64,000 nt of DNA, taken from Microglena sp. YARC. Its lineage: Eukaryota > Chlorophyta > Chlorophyceae > Chlamydomonadales > Chlamydomonadaceae. This document shows, piece by piece, positions 43,790 through 53,826 of this stretch. Location of the stretch: NCBI GenBank assembly GCA_022414725.1, contig CM039462.1, positions 129,711,113-129,775,112 on the forward strand. The letters run 5' to 3'. Position 1 is the first letter of the stretch. Every line of letters starts with the position of its first letter. A model generated the notes under the pieces. The model searched no databases, was not told where the DNA came from, and saw only the letters and a list, made by a program, of their open reading frames with translations. The translations under genes and the position numbers were made by a program.

Positions 43790-45440
43790 GAAGAGATGGC
43801 ATGTAAAAGGCAATGGAAAACAGGCATCTGGCTCCCAGAACAGCTTATTAAACTCGAGAGGGGTAGATCGTGGTTGGGATGCTTCGAAATAGGCCCACGG
43901 GCTGTATTCGGGGTGGGGAGGACCCACAAGTCCCCCAGTACCGGGAGTAGGGCAGCAGATTGAAGGCGTTGGTGGTGGTCGGAATCGGGGGGAGGGGGGG
44001 GGGGAGAGGGGGGGGTCCAGGTCGGCCGTCTGTTCATTCCCGCTCAATTGCATGCTCATAGATTCCGGTAATGCTTGATATAGCGGCATTTGCATTAGGG
44101 GAGGGGAGGGGAGGGAAGTACCTTGCGAAGTGGTGAAGGGGCGAGTATCTGGGCAGCGAGTTTGAAGTTGCGAGCTGCAGGATTTCAAGTTCGTGAGAAT
44201 TGTGCGCGGATCTTAGAAATTGAGGAATGCATCAATTGCTGCGATTGCATTTGATGCGCAGGCGTTGCGAGTGAGCTATAGCTTGGGTTGGGCCAGCTGC
44301 AGCCTTCCAAGGTCAGGGTGGGAGGGGACGTGCTAAACCACTTCTCAACCGATTTTCTCCAGTTCGAAAAAGAGCAATCCCCCAGGCAATTTCCAGTTGA
44401 TCCGAAAGCTACCTGGACGACCGCAGCTAAATCGCTCTCCATGCTTGGCTTCGCCTGCTGTTTTCCTCGAATTGCAAAGGAGACGAAAAATCGAGGCATT
44501 TTTGGAAAGGCGACTCCAAGTGCGTCTGGAGCAAGTCCCGGAATTCCGGGGGGCTGATATCACTCGCAAGCTTACATACATTTCCTTGCTCTTTCTTCCC
44601 GCCTCTGCCTGTCAGCTACGCGCGAATTTGATTTGGGAAAGATGCCTGAGTGCATTTATGGTGGGAGTGGGTGTGGGTCTTCGCGGGAGGTAGAGAAGCG
44701 TTTGCCTCATCATCACCTCAGGGGCCGGGGCCTGGCACATGTACCCAGTCCTGTGCCTTGGTCAACGTTCGGGTATATTTTAAAACTGATCTCAACATTA
44801 CTTGGCGGCATCGCCAGATCACTGCCTTGCGGTTTTAAGGAAGCTACAAGTTCTGAACCCATTGAATGCGTGAACAACCCGGCAATGCAACAACCACCTA
44901 GCAACTAGCGCCTGCATTGTTCCTCCCATTCGTGCTATTTTCGATTTGAAGATCATCTACACACGTGTGGTTATGCTTCGATTAGAATCACGTTACTGCC
45001 GAAGACGGCGGTTGACCTGAAATGCTAGAGCCATGTAACCAAGTTCAAGATCAAATATGCCGAATGTCCAGTCTATCAAGTAACCAGGTACTTGGCCATT
45101 GTGCTGGAAACATTTGTTTAACAAGAATAGTGCGAACGAAGTTGAGTAGTTGACAGCTTACTCCTCCAATATGCCAATATCCTCCAATATTTTATCACGG
45201 TACGGCATATATTCTGCCGTATGTTGGGTGGGATTTGAATTTGGTTTGGATACCGGTACTACTTGGGCATTGTTTTAGCCATGCTCTGGTTTCTTTGAAG
45301 AAAGATATTTTGTGATCAGAATGTTTTGATTTGATTTTATGAGGTTACTGCCGAAGATAGCGAGCAGCCTTGACGGCTGAAGCCATGTAGCGAAGTCCGA
45401 GTTCAAGTTAGGCAATCCAGGCGCCAGAGCTTCCTAGAGA
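43790..45440. other. No gene identified between 43.8 and 45.4 kb
   Basis: Several 80-190 codon ORFs exist on both strands, including a proline/serine-rich one at 43616-44188 (minus), but none has a recognisable domain or splice context. TTACTGCCGAAGA.(G/A)GCG, then AGCCATGTA.C.AAGT is repeated at 44993 and 45343. Confidence 0.35.
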
Positions 45441-45469
45441 GATGTCATAATTTAGAATTGTACGCCCCC

Positions 45470-46110
45470 TTTCACCCTGCCCAATGGAGGTCAACTAGAA
45501 AGGCTGGTCTCCCAACATCTGAAAAGGATTAAGGTTGACTCAGCTGCAGGATTTGATGGGATTCCGGGAGTCCTCATGAAGAATGCCAGATTTAAGATAA
45601 GTGACAGTAGGCACACACACATCTTGCAGCTCATTCTCTGTGACTTGTTCGAAAAATGTTCAGAACTTGGAAAACTCCCCAGGCTTTAGGGATCTCAGAA
45701 GACGCTAGATAAATTGGCCGTTTATGCCAAGGACAAGGGCCTCACAGTTAACGTGAACAAATATCAGGTTGTGTATTTGAACCCTAACCTCTATGATGAA
45801 CACTCTTATGACTTTCGTCTGAACGAACGATGTTTGAAGAGGGTTTCTGAGTTCAAATACCTTGGTGTGGTGTTCAATGAGAAGGGGATGCATGAAACAT
45901 GCTTCTGAATACTCAGCTCGACCTTTTCTGGTCGGCATCAAGCGTTTTACAGATAATGGTGAAGAGTATGCAAACCACACGCCATGCTTTGGCTGTTCCA
46001 GTTCTTTGCCCTAACTGCTGGAATGTATGTCTCTATGTTTTAATCAAACGGAGAGCACAACTGCACGGCAAAAAATATTTGGCGAAGGGATCCATGGCTG
46101 GAACTAATTA
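45470..46110 (+). pseudogene. LINE reverse transcriptase relic, internally deleted
   Basis: A first piece (about 45490-45685) resembles RT block 2 (HLKRIKVDSAAGFDGIPG, then a hydrophobic LQLILCDLFEKC). It jumps directly to a piece of the RT thumb (LAVYAKDKGLTVNVNKYQVV and FKYLGVVFNE; about 45700-45890), so the catalytic palm with the xxDD box is deleted. The two pieces are in different frames and the second ends at a stop at 45908. An old non-LTR element of a family different from the one at 60-64 kb. Confidence 0.7.
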
Positions 46111-47107
46111 AGATGTGACCTCAAAAACAATTGGCAAAGAAATAATTTGCGTGTGTTACATGTCCTTCACTTCTTGATGCATATTCACAGAGTGCGTCAC
46201 TTGGTTCCTTTAGTCTGCAAATAAGGTGTGCAGATGTATTCGCCTAACACCAAGTTTGATCGAGGTGTAACTTGTGTTTGACCAAGCGCTGGTTGTGGAT
46301 AACTCTATAATGGCGAACATCCAATACAAAATAAGTGCATATTGTGAAAGCTATTAACTGTCCCGTCGAATGGTACAATCAAAATTGGAATTGATAAAGG
46401 CTTACAAAAGTAATTAGCATTTAAAGGAACTCCAGTACTATAATTTATAAGGTATTAAAAATTACATCCGAAAGGTACACTCAACAGTGAAATGGATACA
46501 ACTGGTAGCCTTACTGTACTGCCTAGAACATCAGGCAGCCAAGCGGAAGCACGCCGGCCGGGACTGACTCACGTTTGACTTGAATCCGTTTTGGCAAACG
46601 GCTATTTGCTAAACCGTTTGCCAATTCCTAAAGCGCGTACGGTATAACTGGTTAACCCCATGTGTAGGATTGAGCTACCTTGGTACTAAGTTAGGTAACC
46701 CCGTGAAAAGTACCGAGTAACCTCATGAGTAGTATTCAGTAACCCCGTGAGTCGTACTGAGCTAACAGGATACTGGGCCAAGTACCCCCGTGAGTACTGG
46801 TCTTGTTACTCAGTGTGTGTGGTGTGTGGTGTGGGGAGGCATGAGTGGAGGTGGGGAGAGGGAGCATTAGGAGATGAGGGGATAGGGGGGCCTAGTTAAC
46901 CCCCCTAAAAAAGGGACTTTCTCTCCAAGTACATCCCCAAAGGGGATGTACTCACGACACCTAATTGAATGGGGGTCGGGGGACGTGGATGTCTCCTAGG
47001 CGACGGCTGTATGACCCGAAACCTTTGAAAACCAGATACGCATTGGAGTTTGAGCAAATCCCTCTCTTAGACCTCCTACGACTACATGGCTTATGTACCT
47101 TCATCAT
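46111..47107. other. Intergenic, 3' of the V-ATPase gene
   Basis: This includes a run of short direct repeats (AACCCCGTGAGT.GTACTGAG; 46650-46800) and purine-rich sequence. I see no gene. It should contain the V-ATPase transcript end just below 47108, but I cannot mark a polyadenylation signal with confidence. Confidence 0.4.
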
Positions 47108-48434
47108 CTATACCTCGATGTTAATGGTCAGGCTCACATACGAATGCATGTCGGTATCCGCCACAATGCCGGCAACGGCGACGGCGGGACCGTCATCTTT
47201 CCAGTAGCTGGATTTTCCTGAAGGACGGAAGGGAAGAAAGAGGTTGAAGCAGGAGTGCAAGAAAGAGGTTGTAGCAGGAGGTAGAGAAAGAGGTAGTAGC
47301 AGGAGTGCATGAAAGAGGTTGTAGCAGGAGGTAGAGAAATAGGTAGTAGCAGGAGTGGATGAAATAGGTTGTAGCAGGAGTGCATGAAAGAGGTTGTAGC
47401 AGGAGGTAGAGAAAGAGGTAGTAGCAGGAGTGGATGAAATAGGTTGTAGCAGGAGTGCATGAAAGAGGTTGTAGCAGGAGGTAGAGAAATAGGTAGTAGC
47501 AGGAGTGGATGAAATAGGTTGTAGCAGGAGTGCATGAAAGAGGTTGTAGCAGGAGGTAGAGAAATAGGTAGTAGCAGGAGTGGATGAAATAGGTTGTAGC
47601 AGGAGTGCATGAAAGAGGTTGTAGCAGGAGGTAGAGAAATAGGTAGTAGCAAGAGTGGATGAAATAGGTTGTAGCAGGAGGTAGAGAAAGAGGTTGTAGA
47701 AGGAGGTAGAGAAATAGGTTGTACTAAGAGTGGATGAAAGATGATGTAGCAGGAGGCAAATATAGAGGCTGCAGCAGGGGGGGAGGAAAGAGGTTGTAGC
47801 AGGACGCAAATAAAGACTTGAGTGGAATTCAGGAGTGGAAGAAAAAAGCTGCTCCATGAATGCAAGCAAGAGGTTGGAGCGTGAGGGGAAGAAATACCCC
47901 TACTCTTCTTTCATCCCCTCCTGCTACAACCTCTTTCAATAGCTCCCCCCCCTTCCCCCCCCCCCCCTCTTCACACACACACCCAAGCCCCCCCACCTAC
48001 AGTAACACATACAACCTACCGTCTGAGAAGAGCTTGTCTAGAGCTGCCCTCAGCCTGGCATCTGCCTTGTCTACTGGCTTGATAAGGGTAGCTTGGTAGG
48101 CAGGTGGCAATCCATACCCCCCCCCCCCCCACACACACCCACACCCAAGCCCCCCCACAAATAAAACACATACAAACCTACCATCTGAGAAGGCCTTGTC
48201 TAGAGCTGCCCTCAGCCTGGCATCTGCCTTGTCTGGTGGCTTGATAAGGGTAGCTAGGCAGGCGGGGGGCAATTCACCCCCCCCCCCCCCCACACACACA
48301 CACACACAAGCCCCCTCACCTGCAGTAACACATACAACCTACCATCTGAGAAGGCCTGGTCTAGCGCTGCCCTCAGCTTTACATCTGCCTTATCTGCAGG
48401 CTTGATCAGGGCGGCTTGGTAGGCAGGTGGCAAA

Positions 48435-48486
<52 letters not shown>

Positions 48487-51400
48487 ACAAGCCCCCCCAC
48501 CATAAGTAACACAATCAACCTATCGTCTGAGAAGGCCTTGTCTAGCGCTACCCTCAGCTTGGCATCTGCCTTGTCTGCAGGCTTGATCAGGGCAGCTTGG
48601 TAGGCAGGTGGCAATCCATCCCCCCACACACCCCCCACACACACTCACACCCAAGCCCCCTCACCAAGAGTAACACATACAACCTACCGACTGAGAAGGC
48701 CTGGTCTAGCGCTGCCCTCAGCTTGGCATCTGCCTTGTCTCCAGGCTTGATCAGGGCAGCTTGGCAGGCAGGTGGCAATCCATCCCCACCACACACACAC
48801 ACTCACACACAAGCCCCCCCACCAATAGTAACACATACAACCTACCGTCTGAGAAGGCCTTGTCTAGCGCTGCCCTCAGCTTGGCATCTGCCTTGTCTGC
48901 AGGCTTGATCAGGGCGGCTTGGTAGGCAGGTGGCAATCCCCCCCCACCACCACCACACACAAGCTCCCCCACCAATAGTAACACATACAACCTACCGACT
49001 GAGAAGGCCTTGTCTAGCGCTGCCCTCAGCTTGGCATCTGCCTTGTCTGCAGGCTTGACCAGGGCGGCTTGGTAGGCAGGTGGCAATCCATACCCCCCCA
49101 CCCCCCCCACACACTCACACCCAAGCCCCCTCACCAAGAGTAACACAATCAACCTACCGTCTGAGAAGGCCTTGTCTAGCGCTGCCCTCAGCTTGGCATC
49201 TGCCTTGTCTCCAGGCTTGATCAAGGCAGCTTGGCAGGCAGGTGGCAATCCCCCCCCCCACCACACACACAAGCCCCCCCACCAATAGTAACACATACAA
49301 CCTACCGTCTGAGAAGGCCTTGTCTAGCGCTGCCCTCAGCTTGGCATCTGCCTTGTCTGCAGGCTTGAATGGGGCGGCTTGGTAGGCAGGTGGCAATCCC
49401 CCCCCACCACCACCACACACAAGCTCCCCCACCAATAGTAACACATACAACCTACCGACTGAGAAGGCCTTGTCTAGCGCTGCCCTCAGCTTGGCATCTG
49501 CCTTGTCTGCAGGCTTGACCAGGGCGGCTTGGTAGGCAGGTGGCAATCCATACCCCCCCACACCACACACACACAAGCCCCCCACCTTAGTAACACATAC
49601 AACCTACCGTCTGAGAAGGCCTTGTCTAGCGCTGCCCTCAGCTTGGCATCTGCCTTGTCTACAGGCTTGACCAAGGCGGCTTGGTAGGCAGGTGGCAATC
49701 CATAGCGTAGAATGCTCTCAACAAATATCCGAACTGCATTAAGGTGCATCCAAGCTGCAAATGCCTGTGACATATCATAGTGGAAGTGGGTGGGTGATAG
49801 GGTCTGGGTGTGTGATGTGTGTGAAAGAAGTGTGTGGATGGGTGATGAGGAAAGTTACGATGTTTTCAGCGAGCGAATGCTGTTGCTGCTGCTGGTGTTG
49901 TTGTTGATGCTCATGCTGTTGTCATTGTTGTCTTTGCTGATGCTGTTACTATTGCTGTTGTTGTTGCTGTTATTGTTGTTGTTGCTGGTGTTCTTGATGT
50001 TGTTGCTGATGCTGGTGTCATTGTTGTCCTCGCTGCTGTTTTTGTTGTTGTTGTTGTGGCTGCTGCTGCTGTTGTTGCTGCTGTTGTTGTCCTTGCTGCT
50101 GCTGTTGTTGCTGCTGTTATTGTTGCTGCTGCTGCTTTGGTTGCTGTTGTTGTTGCTGCTGCTGGTGGCTTTCTTTGTCCATAAGAGCCCAAGTCTCTAA
50201 TTACTCACGAAACCAAATCTTGAAGCAAATATTCGACAGTCCAAGGACTAAAGGAGTGTGTGAAATGTCGTGAGGGTGAGGGGGGGGGGGGGAATGGGTG
50301 GTCCCTTATACACGTGGTGGGAGGGAAGGACAGAATCAAGACAAATAAAACATGCATAAATAATGTTACACCCTCTGACCAGGCGTGAGGTTGAGAGGGT
50401 CATCCCCTTGGAGGGGGGAAGCTACCCTCCAGTGAGCTAGCATCCACAAGCCACGTCTCCTATACCCTAAACCCTAAACCCGAGGAGGATCTGGCTTGTG
50501 GATGCTAGCTCGCTGGAGGGTACCTTCCCCCACCCATCCCCTTGGCATGCTTTGGGGCCAACCACCAACAAATAAATATACAATGTATTGCTGTGCCTTG
50601 CTTTGGGGCCAACCACCAACAAATAAATATACAATGTATTGCTGTGCCTTGCTTTGGGGCCAACCACCAACAAATAAATATACAATATATTGCTGAGCCT
50701 TGCTATGGGGCCAACCACCAACAAATAAATATACAATGTATTGCTGTGCCTTGCTTTGGGGCCAACCACCAACAAATAAATATACAATGTATTGCTGTGC
50801 CTTGCTTTGGGGCCAACCACCAACAAATAAATATACAATGTATTGCTGTGCCTTGCTTTGGGGCCAACCACCAACAAATAAATATACAATGTATTGCTGT
50901 GCCTTGCTTTGGGGGCCAACCACCAACAAATAAATATACAATGTATTGCTGTGCCTTGCTTTGGGGCCAACCACCAACAAATAAATATACAATGTATTGC
51001 TGTGCCTTGCTTTGGGGCCAACCACCAACAAATAAATATACAATGTATTGCTGTGCCTTGCTTTGGGGCCAACCACCAACAAATAAATATAAAATGTATT
51101 GCTGTGCCTTGCTTTGGGGCCAACCACCAACAAATAAATATACAATGTATTGCTGTGCCTTGCTTTGTTTCGGCTTTTACGTTCTTTTGTTTTATATGAT
51201 TATATCTTCTTGGCATAAATAGGGATTCCATGCCTATTCCCACCTCTCCTTGAAAGACCTTGCACCACTTTCACCCAATCAAACCTAACCGAACTTCAGT
51301 TCTCACCTAACCAGACCAAACCTAACCATGCCTATTCCTACCTCTCCATGACAGACATTGCACCACTTTCATCTGATCAAACCTAAGCTAACTAAAGTTC

Positions 51401-52493
51401 TAACCTAACCAGACCAAACATAACCATGCCTATTCTAACCTCTCCATGTGAGACCTTGCACCACTTCTCACCCAACCCAACTTAACCATGCCTATTTCCA
51501 CCCCTCCATGGGAGACCTTGCACCTCTTCTCTCCTAACCTAACCACTTCTCACCTAACCAAACCCAACAAAACTGAAGTTCTCACCTAACCAACCCAAAC
51601 TTAAGTGCTCACCTCTCCATAAGAGACCTTGCACCAGTTCTCACGCAACCAAACCTAACTAAATTTCTTACCTAAGCAACCCAAACCAAACCATGCATAT
51701 TATCACCTCTCCAAGTGAGACCTTGCACCTCTTTCACCCAACCCAACCCGACAATGCCTATTCTCACCCCCCCATAAGAGACCATGTACCAGTTCTCACC
51801 CAACCAAACCAAACCCAACCTAACATAACCAAACCCAACCATGCCTATTCTCAACTCTCCATAAGAGACCTAGCACCAGTTCTCATCCAACCCAACATAA
51901 CCAAACCCAACCATGCCTATTCTCACCTCTCCATTAGAGACCTGGCACCAGTCCTCACCCAACCCAACCTAACATAACCAAACCCAACCTAACATAACCA
52001 AACCATGCCTGTTCTCACCTCTCCATATGAGACCTGGCACCATTTTTCAAGCATCCCCTTCTTCAGCTCAACGTCCTTCTTCAACTGCTCCACTTGGGCT
52101 GGAGTTAGGTCGGAACTTTCAGCACCACTGGAATATTCGCGCACCTGGGGCCACGCCACAGTCACAACACAGGGTCAGAGTGGGGTGGGTGGGTGGGTGA
52201 GTGGTTCAGAGTGAGGGCTTGCAGGGGGCTGGGTGGGTGGGTGGGTCTAAACTCTCAGCATTACTGGAATACTTGCACACCTGGGCAACGCCACAGTCAC
52301 AACACAGGGTCAGAGTGGGTGAGCAGGTGGTTCAGTGGGGGGGCTTGGCAGGAGGAGGGGGGGGGGGGGGGGGGGGGGGGGGGATACTCTCAGCATCACT
52401 GGAATATTCGCACACCTGGGGCCACGCCACAGTCACACCACAGGGTCAGAGTGGGTGAGCAGTTGGTTCAGTGGGGGGGTCTTGGCAGGAGGA

Positions 52494-52531
<38 letters not shown>

Positions 52532-53795
52532 ACTCTCAGCATCACTGGAATATTCGCACACCTGGAGCCACGCCACAGTCACAACACAGGGTCAGAGTGG
52601 GTGAGCAGGTGGTTCAGTGGGGGGGCTTGGCAGGAGGAGGGGCGGGGGGGGGGATACCTCTCAGCATCACTGGAATATTCGCACACCTGGGGCCACGCCA
52701 CAGTCACAACACAGGGTCAGAGTGGGTGAGTGGGTGGGTGGGTGAGTGGTTCAGAGTGGGGGCTTGGAGGGGGGAGGGGTTCTTTTTCATCGTAGCCAGA
52801 GCTCGACATACACATAAATATTCATCCCACATAAAATGTAGAGTCTATCAAGCCGGCAAAAACCTCCTCCTGGCCATTCCCGTATCGGAGTTTCGCCCCC
52901 CCCATCTTAAAAAGATAAACCTTTGTAAACTTTATAAAATAAAGAGATAAAACCCAATGCTCAAATCTGCATTGGACTGCTTGTCATATCAGCTTCATCA
53001 GCACACACTGGCCAGCTTCAGCTTTGGCTCGAGGACAGATTAAGGGAGCTGCATAGAAGCTGCTTCGTGTGGCCCCCCCACCCCCTCACAAAAAAAAGCC
53101 CTCCCTCCCTCCCATTCCACAAACCTGGAATCCCTTAGATCTTGCTGCTGCCTTGAAGTCATCCACCACCCTTTTGAACATGACCACTGTCACGAGGGCA
53201 TAATCATTGTCCTCTGAGATCAGCTTGGAGGAACGAGGCACCTGGAGAAAAGGGGACAGGTCGGACGACGCTGAGTATTGTACTGCGACACATGGACCAT
53301 GCCCCCAATCTGCCACTCACAACACACTTACGCATGGACTCGTACCACTGCTCGCACTACCCAATCCACACTGCCATCCACCCAATCCCCAACACCTCTC
53401 AGCTCTCCCCCAATCTGCCACTCATCACAAAGTTACACGTGGTCTTGTACTGCGCCACATAGACCCCCCCCCCCCCCCCCCCAACCTGCCACTAACCACA
53501 TAGTTACACATGGACTCGTACTGCTGCTCCCACTTCCAACTGCCATCTCCCCAATCCCCGACACCTCCCCTCCATACCCCATTCTGCCACTCACAACACA
53601 GTTACCCATGGACTCATAATGCTGCTCCCACTCCCCACTGCCATCCCCCCAATGCCCAACACCTCTCTGCCCTCCCCCCAATCAGCCACTCATCACAAAG
53701 TTACACATGGTCTAGTACTGTGACACCTCTCTGCCTCCTCCCAATCTGCCACTCACAACACACTTACCCATGGACTCATGGACTCTCGCACTCCC

Positions 53796-53826
<31 letters not shown>

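Noticed and set aside
46965..47207. An 80-codon plus-strand ORF at the end of the V-ATPase gene
   Set aside because: Overlaps the last V-ATPase exon in antisense and has no recognisable feature.
48000..49560. Ten separate tandem exons or genes encoding GLPPAYQAALIKPAD
   Set aside because: Each copy lacks the first part of the exon and has no clear 3' splice site, so they are intronic fragments rather than alternative exons.
49790..50200. Poly-Leu membrane-like protein
   Set aside because: Frame of a CTG/TTG triplet repeat within intron 5 of the V-ATPase gene, on the antisense strand.
50462..50482. Chromosome end
   Set aside because: Only two and a half telomere-type units, located in the loop of a small foldback element, with unique gene sequence on both sides.
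50546..51175. CRISPR array
   Set aside because: The units are contiguous 51-bp repeats with no variable spacers, in a eukaryotic intron.
50467..51243. Long ORFs of up to 258 codons on both strands across 50.5-51.2 kb
   Set aside because: They come from a 51-bp tandem repeat, whose length is a multiple of three, and carry a periodic peptide with no family match. They lie inside a V-ATPase intron.
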